Translations under genes and position numbers: made by a program
Notes under the pieces: generated by a model
What the model was told of the DNA's origin: nothing
What the model saw: the letters and a program-made list of their open reading frames with translations, nothing else
The model's database searches: none
Assembly: GCF_007115105.1 (NCBI RefSeq)
Contig: NZ_SULJ01000002.1
Location: 118,044-182,043 of the forward strand
Length of the DNA: 64,000 bases
Reading direction: 5' to 3'
From: Clostridium sp. HBUAS56010
GTDB lineage: Bacteria > Bacillota > Clostridia > Lachnospirales > Lachnospiraceae
Shown here: positions 8,203 through 17,696 of the stretch, in pieces
Layout of the letters: the number at the start of each line of letters is the position of its first letter
How positions within the stretch are numbered: position 1 is the first letter of the stretch

Positions 8203-10839
8203 TTATGCTTTCCGGAAACTTCCTTTTGGCATGGCTGCAACCAGTTCATCTGCTTCTTCTAATGTTTCAGGAAGATGGTCTCTGATAAAATCCAGCACAC
8301 AGATCACATTCAGACACCACTGGGCGGCAAAATTAGTACTGATCCACGGAATCTCAGAAAGCTCCTTCTTATTTCCCTTATTTTGCTGAATGAAGGGAAG
8401 AAAACCATTGTGATTTTCTTCACAAAGAAGCGTATGGATCAGATGGCACCAGGTGGTTTTTGCCAGACTATTATCATTTCTATACCAGGCACCGTACGCT
8501 CCCATGGTTGCTGCCATAAAGGGAAGCGAAAATTCCCGGTCTCCAATCAGCCCCCTTGATTCTTTTACCTGCTGTTCCCGGGGAAGATAATAGAATCTGC
8601 CATAATCCGCCATCATCTGTTTCCACTCTTCATCTCCCGTCAGATCCGCCATTTCCATAAATATCTGCGGTGCTCCCATGCAGATCTGTAAATGGGTTCC
8701 TCCAGCCGCTCGTTCTCCAATGTAGCGGAGATGAACCGTGTCCGGATCAAATTCAAAATCAGGACCGGATATCAGTTTTAACGGAGCCTTTTTTATATCC
8801 TCCATTCCTACTTTCATCTTCTTTAAATATTTTTCATCGTGAAACCTCTCCCACTGGGTCAGCCAGTTGGAACAAAGAGAAGACCAGTCAGGACCGCTTC
8901 TTGCATGACTTTTATAGACCATTTCACTTTTGTCGTAAAAATCTGCAAGAGGATCTTTCTGGAAAAAAGTCTGTTCATTCTCTTTTAATTCATCAAAAAT
9001 ATCCTCCAGCCGGTGATCTCCTGTCAGATAGTAATAATACCGGTGATGGGCTGCCATGGCAATGCGTGCTTCCTTACAGGGACAGCCCCAGTGCCGGACA
9101 TTATGACGGGAACCCAGCCCTTTGTATTTCCCCATATGGTATACATCCACTTCGGAGGCATGACGTGTAAGCCGCTCTGCAAGGGAGAAAATATCCGCTC
9201 TGCCTGACCGGAGAAAGGAAAGCCACAGCCACAGGGTGGGAACCAGTTCCGTATTATCCCAGGCATATCCCCCCATATCATAACGCCACTGGTGGCGTAC
9301 CTTATCATAAGTGTGCATGAAATCACCATAATTAAAAAGACCATACCAGTTTCTCTGCTCCACTTCTGCCCTGTAAAAATCAACGGCCTGGTTAAGCTGC
9401 TGCTCCAGCCAGCGCTCCATTTCCGTATTCTCTTCCGGCAAAGACCAATATCCGAATGCCCGGTTTTCATGGTAAAATTCAGGTGTCCCAACGTACTGCG
9501 CCGGATGCTCAACACCATCAGAAAACTGCAGCAGCTCCTCTTCCGACGGAATCAGACTATCAAAGAAAGCTATGGAATACTGGCTGGTGGAGGCGATTCC
9601 ATAAGGAGTTGCCCCTTTATAGTCATATCCTTCGTAATAAACCTGGTTGTAGCCCCGGTCCGCATAGTGTCTGAAATCCATGGTTTCTCCGCCTGGACTG
9701 TATAACCAGATTACCGCTTCCGCTTCCTGCTTTGTCAGTCCTTTTATGGTATAGCCTGATGGGTAAGTCTGCCAGAAATCCCGGATGGAACAGGCGACGC
9801 TTCCATTTTCCGTGCCAAAAGCGGCTCCCCCCTTTGTTCGATGTCCATGAAGGCAGTCCAGATAACACCCACTTGAATAATCGGTCTTCTTCTTTATCCG
9901 AAAGTGGCTGGGACTATCCTGACATAGATCATACTCATCCCAGAAAGGCATATCTTTCATAACCGTTTCTACAATCTCTCTGTCCTTTTCATCTAATTCA
10001 AGAGGCACTCCATTTATCTGCGCCTGATAAAGCTCCTCCGGAACCCTGGGACGCCAGGTTAAAAGTTCTGCCATTGTTTCATGAAACACCCCATGATCTC
10101 CTTCAAACATTACATGGCGGTTATACATGGCACCGGCTAACGGCACCCGAAACAAAAGACCGATTCCTTTTAAATAATCCCGTTCTTCCTCTCCATCATA
10201 TAAAAAAGTATGGGTAAAAGAAAGTTCCCTGCTGTCAAGCCCCACATTCATGCGGATGATAAAGGGAATCTTCTTTTCCCCTGAGTCTGAAATATGACAG
10301 CCCTGGTATTTCACAACCGCCTGCAGCGGTCCTTTTTCTTCCAGAGTCACCTTTTCCACCATGCCCCGGTATTCTTTTTCCACTTTTGCCTTTGCTCCGT
10401 CAACAATCACTGGTTCTTCCAGCAGAAGAACCGGACAGCCCCCGGATGCCCGAACCTTTCCCTCCGATAGAATGCGGTCAAAAAGACAATCTCCGGGACC
10501 TGGAATGTGAATTTCTAATGTTCCTGCCTCGATCACATAGCCTGGTCCATCTTCCTTTATTTTTAGAGAAAACCGGGATTCTCTTTCTTTGCCTCCTGTG
10601 CACGTTACCGGAAGAACCTCAATTTCTTCTGTCAAATGATCCCCGCAAGCCGTATGAGCCGTCCATTTTATGGTTCTGTCCGGCCAGTATGCCGTGATTC
10701 TGGACTGCATGGGCACAATCTGCCCCATATTATCCTGTAGAATGTATTTTGTATCCTCCTTGCACTGCCCCTGTTTCCACATACACCCCCATGTAGTATA
10801 TCCTTTTTTTTGCCTGTCTGCCAGATTATGCAGTTTCAC
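8203..10839 (-). CDS. Exo-rhamnogalacturonan lyase family protein (YetA/PcRGLX-like, PL26)
   Basis: 878 residues matching the three-part YetA/PcRGLX architecture. An N-terminal beta-sandwich (about 1-240) begins KLHNLADRQKKGYTTWG. A central domain and an (alpha/alpha)-barrel-like C-terminal part (about 480-878) follow, with conserved aromatic stretches such as MGGYAWDNTELVPTLWLW and a histidine/arginine-rich RHNVRHWGCPC. The family releases unsaturated GalA-Rha units from RG-I chain ends. There is no signal peptide. The start is GTG at 10839 with GGGAGG 6 nt upstream. It lies between the binding-protein gene and the PL11-CE12 gene in the same operon. The activity is assigned by family resemblance only. 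Confidence 0.82.
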   Translation of the reverse strand: MKLHNLADRQKKGYTTWGCMWKQGQCKEDTKYILQDNMGQIVPMQSRITAYWPDRTIKWTAHTACGDHLTEEIEVLPVTCTGGKERESRFSLKIKEDGPGYVIEAGTLEIHIPGPGDCLFDRILSEGKVRASGGCPVLLLEEPVIVDGAKAKVEKEYRGMVEKVTLEEKGPLQAVVKYQGCHISDSGEKKIPFIIRMNVGLDSRELSFTHTFLYDGEEERDYLKGIGLLFRVPLAGAMYNRHVMFEGDHGVFHETMAELLTWRPRVPEELYQAQINGVPLELDEKDREIVETVMKDMPFWDEYDLCQDSPSHFRIKKKTDYSSGCYLDCLHGHRTKGGAAFGTENGSVACSIRDFWQTYPSGYTIKGLTKQEAEAVIWLYSPGGETMDFRHYADRGYNQVYYEGYDYKGATPYGIASTSQYSIAFFDSLIPSEEELLQFSDGVEHPAQYVGTPEFYHENRAFGYWSLPEENTEMERWLEQQLNQAVDFYRAEVEQRNWYGLFNYGDFMHTYDKVRHQWRYDMGGYAWDNTELVPTLWLWLSFLRSGRADIFSLAERLTRHASEVDVYHMGKYKGLGSRHNVRHWGCPCKEARIAMAAHHRYYYYLTGDHRLEDIFDELKENEQTFFQKDPLADFYDKSEMVYKSHARSGPDWSSLCSNWLTQWERFHDEKYLKKMKVGMEDIKKAPLKLISGPDFEFDPDTVHLRYIGERAAGGTHLQICMGAPQIFMEMADLTGDEEWKQMMADYGRFYYLPREQQVKESRGLIGDREFSLPFMAATMGAYGAWYRNDNSLAKTTWCHLIHTLLCEENHNGFLPFIQQNKGNKKELSEIPWISTNFAAQWCLNVICVLDFIRDHLPETLEEADELVAAMPKGSFRKA

Positions 10840-10898
10840 GTTTTCCTCCCTCTGCGCCTGATGCCGCTGTCTGATTCATGCTGTTGGAAAATAAGGAG

Positions 10899-10934
10899 AG
10901 GCGGTACCGCTCCTGCAAAGAGTACGCACCGCCT
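10899..10934. terminator. Hairpin between binding-protein and lyase genes
   Basis: A stem with AGGCGGT / ACCGCCT arms lies in the 104-bp gap of the RG-I operon. On the minus strand it is followed by a U-containing but imperfect tract. It could act as a partial terminator or as an RNA-stabilising 3' end, keeping the binding protein more abundant than the downstream enzymes. Confidence 0.5.
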
Positions 10935-10943
10935 TTCTTTTTA

Positions 10944-12518
10944 CTACTTCGCAGTATCCTGCTGATATAATTCATTGATTTCTTTCACCAGTCTGTCACC
11001 GCCCCGGTCTAACCACTGCTTTGCTGCTGCCTCAAAGCCTGCATCATCAATCTGACCGCAGATATACTGGGTTCTTGCATCGTCAATGATCTGTTCGATA
11101 TCAGTACCTACCTCTGCATTCACGCTGGAATTTGCCAGATAGCCCAGTGCGGGATTAAAGATTGCCACTTTTTTATTTCTTGCAATTGCTTCATCCTGGG
11201 CAATGGTGCTCTCCAGTTTATCTAACTCCGGATTGGTGGAAGTCAGATTGGGAATATAGGCAATGGCTGAATTCAATCCCACATGAGGTGTCTGCTGTAC
11301 CTCCAACTGGTTTCTCATCACAACTTTCCCGGCATCAGACATATCGTAAGTAACACCCTCAAGACCATAATCTGCTAACACAAGCATTTCATCATCACAC
11401 ATTTTATCCAGAAAATGAAGACAATTCTTCACATCTTCTTCTGTTTTTGCTCCTGCCTTTGTGATCAGGTAATAGCCGTTAAATCCGCTGGTTGCAAGAG
11501 TTTTCCCCTCAACCGGACCCACAAGAGTCATGGTTGCAATCTTATCCGGCTCTACAACAGACCTTACATCATTCTGGATATAATAATTCCAGATTCTTTT
11601 TCCTCCGTCCATAACATCAATGAATGCACCTGCTTCCCCTTTTTTCACTGCATCACCAAAGGTTCCGGAATCTACGGTTGCCCAGTCTTTGCGGATCAGA
11701 CCGTCATCATAGATCTTTTTCATCCATTTTAGTGCTTCCTTATACTCTTTGGTCTGATGAACCGGAATCAGTTTCCCATCTTCCTCTACCCACTTATTGC
11801 CGGTTCCAAACCAGGTCTGCATAATATCAAGAGGTCCCACATATTTGGTCATCTCAAGGCCATAGGTATCGTCTTTTCCATTGCCGTCAGGATCTTCGTA
11901 GGTAAATTTATAAAGCATGTTATAGACATCCTCAACGGTCTTTGGCTCTTCTGTAATCCCCACTTTTTCCGCCCAGTCTGTACGATAGGAAAAACCATAC
12001 CGTCCAATCTCTCTTGCCCGGTATAATGCAATAACCTTTCCGTCTACGGTTACTGCCTTTAATACATTTGGATCAGCCTTTGACAGATTGGGATAACTCT
12101 CTGTGTCCTTTAAGTATTCTGTCAAATCCCAGAAAGCGCCTTTTTTAGCTGCATCCACTACATTGGCAGTCATATCCCCGCTTCCCGTCACAATCATTGG
12201 CATATTGTCCTTATCCATCAGAACAAGCCCCAGCTTTTCTTTATAGGTATCGTTTGCCTCCCATCTCCAGTCCACATGGGTTGCCGTATGTTCCTCGTAT
12301 CGTTTAATTACTTCATCTGAATGGTCATTTTTCAGTTCTGTCCCATAAAACTGGGGTGCCATAATGGAAACCGTGGGTTTTCCATCACCAGCCCCTGATG
12401 AAGCCCCCGATTCCGTTTGGGAAGACGCTCCCCCTGTTTTTGTCCCGCACCCCGCAAGAATTACCATGGAACCTGCAAGAGTGACTGCCATTGCTTTTTT
12501 CCATACCTTTTTCATCAT
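10944..12518 (-). CDS. Extracellular solute-binding lipoprotein for RG-I oligosaccharides (LplA/YtcQ-like)
   Basis: 524 residues with a lipoprotein signal: basic N-terminus, hydrophobic core and LAGC lipobox with Cys24. A Ser/Gly-rich linker precedes the type II periplasmic-binding fold. Motifs include WRWEANDTYKEKLGLVL, and the C-terminus carries the helices typical of the LplA/YtcQ group. It captures oligosaccharides outside the membrane and delivers them to the two permeases encoded 25 bp upstream and beyond. No ATPase gene is in the locus; this class normally shares MsmX-type ATPases encoded elsewhere. Substrate assignment rests on the neighbours. Confidence 0.88.
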   Translation of the reverse strand: MMKKVWKKAMAVTLAGSMVILAGCGTKTGGASSQTESGASSGAGDGKPTVSIMAPQFYGTELKNDHSDEVIKRYEEHTATHVDWRWEANDTYKEKLGLVLMDKDNMPMIVTGSGDMTANVVDAAKKGAFWDLTEYLKDTESYPNLSKADPNVLKAVTVDGKVIALYRAREIGRYGFSYRTDWAEKVGITEEPKTVEDVYNMLYKFTYEDPDGNGKDDTYGLEMTKYVGPLDIMQTWFGTGNKWVEEDGKLIPVHQTKEYKEALKWMKKIYDDGLIRKDWATVDSGTFGDAVKKGEAGAFIDVMDGGKRIWNYYIQNDVRSVVEPDKIATMTLVGPVEGKTLATSGFNGYYLITKAGAKTEEDVKNCLHFLDKMCDDEMLVLADYGLEGVTYDMSDAGKVVMRNQLEVQQTPHVGLNSAIAYIPNLTSTNPELDKLESTIAQDEAIARNKKVAIFNPALGYLANSSVNAEVGTDIEQIIDDARTQYICGQIDDAGFEAAAKQWLDRGGDRLVKEINELYQQDTAK

Positions 12519-12543
12519 AACACTTCTCCTTTAACAATTTTAT

Positions 12544-13446
12544 TTATCCTTTTACAGAGCCAACCATAACGCCCTGCGTAAAGTACTTCTGAACAAAAGG
12601 GTAAATCAGCAGAATCGGTACGGTGGCAACCACAGTTGTCGCCATCTTTACTGCTTTTTGAGGCGGCATTCCAAATGCGCCCCAGTCAAATCCACTGTCA
12701 TTGGCAACACTGGATGTGAGAAAAATAATTCTTCTTAATACAATCTGAATCACTTCCTTGGAACTGTCAGAGATATACATCATTGCATTGAAATAAGAAT
12801 TCCAATGGGTAACTGCATAAAATAAAGCAACGCTGGCAAGAACCGGCTTGGAAAGAGGCAGAATAATCTTAATAAATGTCTGGGCATCATTACAGCCATC
12901 CATTCTGGCAGCCTCTTCAAGTTCAGAGGGAAGTCCCTGGAAATAATTCTTTATAATAATCATGTTAAAGGGATTGATTGCTCCTGGAAGCCACAATGCC
13001 CAGAATGTATTTTTTAAATGAAGAACATTTGCCACCAGCATATAGGAGGGTACCATTCCTCCAGAAAACAGCATGGTAATAATTACCATATTGGTAAAGA
13101 ACCTTCTCCCTTTAAAATAGGGTCTGGAAAGGGGATAGGCAAGGGTGGCAGATAAAGTCATATTAATGATAACCCCTACAATCGTAACAATTGCTGAATT
13201 GAGCAGTCCCTTGATCGCATCACCTGTTTTGAAAATATACTGATATGCGTTTAAGGAAAGGGTGCGGGGGAATAAAAAGAATGCCCGCTCCGTCAATTCC
13301 CGCTCTGTTGCAAAGGAACCTGCAACAATATATACAAAAGGAAGCAGTGTGATCAGCGCAAACGCACCCACAAATATATAAATAATAACCTGCACCGCCT
13401 GATCTCCAGGACTTCGTTTAATTTTTAACGTCTTCGTTTTTGCCAT
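12544..13446 (-). CDS. ABC transporter permease (LplC/YtcP-like)
   Basis: 300 residues and six predicted membrane helices. The EAA loop that docks the ATPase is visible as ELEEAARMDGCNDAQTFIKIILPLSKP. It forms the inner-membrane channel with the 13461-14429 permease. I chose the ATG at 13446 because GGGAGGGG lies 5-12 nt upstream; the frame is open 18 nt further, but that part overlaps the ribosome binding site. The neighbouring permease stops 15 nt upstream, indicating coupled translation. Confidence 0.9.
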   Translation of the reverse strand: MAKTKTLKIKRSPGDQAVQVIIYIFVGAFALITLLPFVYIVAGSFATERELTERAFFLFPRTLSLNAYQYIFKTGDAIKGLLNSAIVTIVGVIINMTLSATLAYPLSRPYFKGRRFFTNMVIITMLFSGGMVPSYMLVANVLHLKNTFWALWLPGAINPFNMIIIKNYFQGLPSELEEAARMDGCNDAQTFIKIILPLSKPVLASVALFYAVTHWNSYFNAMMYISDSSKEVIQIVLRRIIFLTSSVANDSGFDWGAFGMPPQKAVKMATTVVATVPILLIYPFVQKYFTQGVMVGSVKG

Positions 13447-13460
13447 TGAAACCCCTCCCA

Positions 13461-14429
13461 TCAATAAAATCCCGATTCCCCAAACATCTTTGCAAGCTTG
13501 TTAGCTCCAAGCACCATAATCATGCTGACTAAGGATTTGAACATGCCCGCTGCCGTTGCCAGAGAATAATTGCCATTTACAACACCTTTCATATAGATAT
13601 AAGTGTCAAAAACATCGGATACGCCCCGGTTCATGGAATTCTGCATCAGAAAAATCTGCTCATATCCGGTATTTAAAATTGTTCCGACTCTTAAAATCAG
13701 CATGATTACAATGGTAGAACGGATTGCAGGAAGGGTAATATGCCACATCTTCTGCCAGCGGTTTGCCCCGTCTACTTCTGCCGCCTCGTAAAGCTGCACA
13801 TCAACCCCGGATAATGCCGCAAGGAAAATAATGGTTCCGTAACCGGTTTCCTTCCACATGCTCTGACCAACAATCATGGATACAAACAATTTGGGATTAG
13901 ACATAATATCCGGTGCATGGTTTCTTCCGAAAATTTCCACCAGCCAGTGATATACCAATCCATCGGTTGTGCTGAATAACTGAGCGGTTAACGCTGCTAC
14001 AATTACCATAGAGATAAAATGCGGAATGTATACCATGGTCTGCGCCACTCTGCGGAATGCCATATTTTTGATTTCATTTAGCAGCAGAGCCAATATGATT
14101 GGTGCCGGAAAATAAAAAACCAGGTTGGCAATGGAAATGGATAAGGTATTGGTCAGGACCTTTAAAAAATCCGGTCCTGTAAAAAACTTTCTAAAAACAG
14201 ACAGTCCTGCAAATGGACTGTGCAAAAATGCCCCCAACATGCTGTCCCCATTATAAGGGCTGAATTCCTGAAATGCCATAACCAGCCCGCCCATTGGCAG
14301 ATAACTGAAAACCAGCATATAAATCACACCAGGAATAATCATAATATACAGCCACTTATGGGCCTGCACAGCATGTTTTATCGTTCCTGCTCTTGGCCGT
14401 TGTCCGCCAGATAATGATTTTTGACTCAT
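13461..14429 (-). CDS. ABC transporter permease (LplB/YteP-like)
   Basis: 322 residues with six predicted membrane helices. The EAA loop is QLYEAAEVDGANRWQKMWHITLPAI. It is the partner of the 12544-13446 permease in a carbohydrate uptake 1 (CUT1, Lpl-type) importer and the first gene of the transporter-enzyme operon. The ATG follows GGAGGAGAG. A promoter-like pair is present at 14486-14515. Confidence 0.9.
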   Translation of the reverse strand: MSQKSLSGGQRPRAGTIKHAVQAHKWLYIMIIPGVIYMLVFSYLPMGGLVMAFQEFSPYNGDSMLGAFLHSPFAGLSVFRKFFTGPDFLKVLTNTLSISIANLVFYFPAPIILALLLNEIKNMAFRRVAQTMVYIPHFISMVIVAALTAQLFSTTDGLVYHWLVEIFGRNHAPDIMSNPKLFVSMIVGQSMWKETGYGTIIFLAALSGVDVQLYEAAEVDGANRWQKMWHITLPAIRSTIVIMLILRVGTILNTGYEQIFLMQNSMNRGVSDVFDTYIYMKGVVNGNYSLATAAGMFKSLVSMIMVLGANKLAKMFGESGFY

Positions 14430-14485
14430 GCACTCTCCTCCTCAACTGTTTTGGGTTCTCTTATTTCCTCCCCGTTTGTGAAGTT

Positions 14486-14515
14486 ATCGTACCTCATACT
14501 TCCAGCATTTGTAAA
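14486..14515 (-). promoter_or_regulatory. Candidate promoter of the RG-I transport/degradation operon
   Basis: On the minus strand, TTTACA (14510-14515) and TACGAT (14486-14491) are separated by 18 bp, about 57 bp upstream of the first permease. It is a weak match, as expected for an activator-dependent promoter; the AraC-type regulator encoded just upstream is the likely activator. Confidence 0.45.
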
Positions 14516-14542
14516 TAATCATTATCAAACCTGTTTTTCTAA

Positions 14543-14590
14543 TAAAAAAAGCCCCGATTCCCTTATAATCAAAAGGGTTCCTCGGGGCAT
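14543..14590 (-). terminator. Intrinsic terminator of the AraC-regulator gene
   Basis: On the minus strand a GCCCCGAGG... / ...CGGGGC hairpin with an inner AACCCTTT/AAGGG stem is followed by seven U. It separates the regulator transcript from the transporter operon. Confidence 0.8.
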
Positions 14591-14626
14591 ATCCCACAGA
14601 ATTATCATTTTATTCCCAGAATATTT

Positions 14627-16813
14627 CTATTCTTTATGCTCTTTTCTATAAGCAGATGGGGTTGTTCCAATCTGATTTTTGAAAAATCGAATAAAGTTCT
14701 GTACATTATTATAGTTTAATTTAGTAGAAATTACAGCAATGGAATCGGTGGTGGTTAAGAGCATATATTTGGCAATCTTCAGTTTTTCCTCATTGATCAA
14801 ATCCGTAAAAGAAATTCCCTTTTCCTTCTTTAATACCCGGCTGATATAATTGGGATGATAACTCAGTGTCTCTGCACATTCATTGAGACTGATATTTCCA
14901 CCGCTTTCCTTAATCATCCGGGTCACTTCCTTTACAATATCCGAAGCACTTGCCTGTCTGGATTCCATTAAAACGTTCATTACCGGACTTAGGATCTCGT
15001 CCATCATATACGATACCAGTTCTTTCTGCCCATAAACATTGGCAGCCTTTGTCAGAACATTATACTGTTCATTGCCAAATATATCAGAAAGAGAGATGGA
15101 AGCCTTTGCCGGAATCTCTAAAATAGCGGTCAGCAATCTGGTAACATAGTATGTCCGTTCCATGCCGGACGCACCTTTTACTTCCATTCTCCCCACGATC
15201 AGTTCCAGAAAACGTCTTGCCTCTTCCTCGTTGCAGCTATCCACTGCCCCGGACAACTCGTCCTCCATAATCTTATCGTATATATTCCCAGCAGGATCCA
15301 TAAGGGAATAATCGTCGTAAAGAACCAAAGAAGCACCGTTTTCATTCCGGTCATGGTTTTTGCTGTGAAGCGCCTCGGAACACTCCTCACAAGCCCTCCC
15401 CGCATGGGTTAAGTTATGAAAGGTGCGGCTGATGCCAAAGGCAACCGGATAACCGTATTGGTCTACCACATGATCTTTGATCTGCTTATACACCAGAGCT
15501 GTTTTGTTATCCACTTCCACATCATCATTCTCACCAATCATAAAAAGAGCCATGTGGTTATATAAAACTGCTGAAACAAAGAATGCTTCTTTCACATAAT
15601 CAGGCAGATGGAGAATAATCTCTTTATTGATCCGGTCCTTTTCCTCCTGAGGCAGGGGTTCCCCCTTCTCCTCGAATTTACAGGCAATGGCAATCAGACG
15701 ATAGGAATTCCAGGATTCCATCTCATACTTTTTCATGGTCTCCTGAATCTTTTCCATATTCAGTTCGCCTTTCAAAAGATTTGTTAAAAATAACTCCTTG
15801 ATCTGCACATTCTGATCGTCTGCAAACTTCTGTAACATCAGAACTGGTTTTGAAAATGCCACTGCCGCAAATCTCAATCCCACCAGAAGAATTCCGAATA
15901 CAGCAATAATGGCAGCAGATGCCAGCACATAAGGAATGCCGCCCCGGTTCATCTTGTCCATATCCATACCGGTAATATAGGTAAGATTGTTTCCCCCGGA
16001 TTCCTTTACACTTAGCCGGTATTTCTTCCCACCGGGAGAAGTATAGATTCCGCTTTTTAAAGTTCCTTTCTCTGCGGCTTTCAGATAAGTCTCTGTAAGA
16101 CCCTGATTGGTCTCCATTAACACCTTTTTTCCGCTTAAAACCGTTACATCATACCCCATCTTCTGATAAGGCTCTGACAGACGGGAAAGCTGATCCGTAT
16201 TCAGACGTACCGTCAGAAGATATACCATTCCCACACTGCTGTATTCCTCTTTTACAACAAGAAGCTCTCCCGACAGATCCACAAATCCTGATTCCTTTAC
16301 GGTTCCATGGTATGGTCCGATCACATCGGTCCGGTTCAGCCAGTATAACGACAGCAGTACATCCTTTTGCTGGCCAATAAACTGCTCCAGCTCTTTTTTG
16401 TTCTTTAAATCTTTTATGGAATACATTCCATACTTATTGAGCACCCAGCCTTCCTTTACATTTACAAAGTTATAGAAACTGATGTATTTGGAAAGAAAGT
16501 AATTTCCCTGAAGGAGATTCTGTGCCTGTCTCAGCTCCTTATACTTGGAATAAGGAACCTCCTGCTGGTTCACCAGCCATTTCACCGATGTACTTCCGGT
16601 GCTGTCCAGATAATACTCCCGAATGGACGAAAATACATTTTCATATTCATTTGCTACACTTTCACAATAAGATTCCAGAGCCTGTCTGCTTTTTGCGGTT
16701 TCCCCCTTGATATAAATATCATAAGAAACAATCCCCATAACGATCAGAGGTACTGTTACCAGCAAAAGAAATTGTAAAAACAGGCGGTTTTCGAATTTTA
16801 CACGTTTCTTCAA
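14627..16813 (-). CDS. Membrane-bound AraC-family regulator (YesS-like)
   Basis: 728 residues. Hydrophobic segments at about 12-32 and 293-315 flank an extracytoplasmic Cache-like sensor domain. A cytoplasmic linker region then leads to a C-terminal AraC DNA-binding domain (about 625-728, two helix-turn-helices; LNECAETLSYHPNYISRVLKKEKG and FIRFFKNQIGTTPSAYRKEH). This is the layout of B. subtilis YesS, activator of the yes RG-I operon. It probably senses pectin fragments outside and activates the operon 200 bp downstream. No ATG fits the N-terminus: the listed start is TTG (16813) close to AGAGG; a GTG four codons later is possible. Confidence 0.85.
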   Translation of the reverse strand: MKKRVKFENRLFLQFLLLVTVPLIVMGIVSYDIYIKGETAKSRQALESYCESVANEYENVFSSIREYYLDSTGSTSVKWLVNQQEVPYSKYKELRQAQNLLQGNYFLSKYISFYNFVNVKEGWVLNKYGMYSIKDLKNKKELEQFIGQQKDVLLSLYWLNRTDVIGPYHGTVKESGFVDLSGELLVVKEEYSSVGMVYLLTVRLNTDQLSRLSEPYQKMGYDVTVLSGKKVLMETNQGLTETYLKAAEKGTLKSGIYTSPGGKKYRLSVKESGGNNLTYITGMDMDKMNRGGIPYVLASAAIIAVFGILLVGLRFAAVAFSKPVLMLQKFADDQNVQIKELFLTNLLKGELNMEKIQETMKKYEMESWNSYRLIAIACKFEEKGEPLPQEEKDRINKEIILHLPDYVKEAFFVSAVLYNHMALFMIGENDDVEVDNKTALVYKQIKDHVVDQYGYPVAFGISRTFHNLTHAGRACEECSEALHSKNHDRNENGASLVLYDDYSLMDPAGNIYDKIMEDELSGAVDSCNEEEARRFLELIVGRMEVKGASGMERTYYVTRLLTAILEIPAKASISLSDIFGNEQYNVLTKAANVYGQKELVSYMMDEILSPVMNVLMESRQASASDIVKEVTRMIKESGGNISLNECAETLSYHPNYISRVLKKEKGISFTDLINEEKLKIAKYMLLTTTDSIAVISTKLNYNNVQNFIRFFKNQIGTTPSAYRKEHKE

Positions 16814-16872
16814 TTTCCTCTGTCCTTCTTTTTTATAGTAATGCTGCTTTGCCCCCCGGACTTCTCTTTTTC

Positions 16873-17538
16873 CTATCCTAACTGATACACATTCAGATTT
16901 CGGTACTCCGCCTTCAACGGAGCCAGCTGACGAAACCCAATCTTTCCCCCGGCCAACGGTTCTCCATAGGTTTTTCCATCGTCCTCAAACTGAAACACCG
17001 TTAAACCGTTAATAGAAAACGTGATGTGATCCTGATATTTTTCTATGGAAAGCTCATAGAAATCTCTGGCATCCTCTGAATCCGGAATGGGATCAGCCCC
17101 CTGTGACACCAGATGAAACCCTCTACTCTTCCTTAGATTACAGGTATGAAAGGCACGTTCTTCCGGCTCTTTTCTCCTGAAATACGAGACATGATACCCA
17201 TTCATATCTCCGCTGTGATACTGGGGATACTCCCCTGTTCTTTTGGAAAGGGAAGCATCAAAAAGGTCTTTTCCATCTTTTCCAGAAGCCGCAAAGAACA
17301 AAATACAAAGACCGTGATCGGTTAATGGTTTAAACTCCCAGGTAACCTTCACATTCTCCGGAAAATCTCTGGGGCACCACAGCACATAATTCGCTCTCTG
17401 GCCCAGCCGGTCACTCCATTGATTTTCCAGACACATAGACCCGTTTTCAAAACTGATCTTTGCTTTTCCCTCCAGAATAAAATCTTTGATATCAGTCTCT
17501 TTGGAAAGAGGATTGCTGTAAATCAAAGTTTCTTCCAT
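16873..17538 (-). CDS. DUF1961 family protein (YesU-like)
   Basis: 221 residues, a beta-rich lectin/glucanase-like fold typical of DUF1961. Recognisable parts are YVLWCPRDFPENVKVTWEF, the GDMNGYHVSYFRR segment and the C-terminal GKIGFRQLAPLKAEY. YesU sits in the B. subtilis RG-I operon; its exact activity is not established. There is no signal peptide. It precedes the regulator gene by 59 bp on the same strand and is divergent from the HD-GYP gene. The ATG follows AGGGGG. Confidence 0.85.
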   Translation of the reverse strand: MEETLIYSNPLSKETDIKDFILEGKAKISFENGSMCLENQWSDRLGQRANYVLWCPRDFPENVKVTWEFKPLTDHGLCILFFAASGKDGKDLFDASLSKRTGEYPQYHSGDMNGYHVSYFRRKEPEERAFHTCNLRKSRGFHLVSQGADPIPDSEDARDFYELSIEKYQDHITFSINGLTVFQFEDDGKTYGEPLAGGKIGFRQLAPLKAEYRNLNVYQLG

Positions 17539-17696
17539 CCGTAAATACCCCCTATACTTTTATATGCGCCCTAGTATAATTATACCTCTCACCAGTATGA
17601 TTCTCAACCATTTCAATCAGGGCTTTTTATTTCTTCTTTTCAAGTATTATACCTTATGGTAAACTATCCTAAGACCAGTGATTCCAGAGGAGGAAC

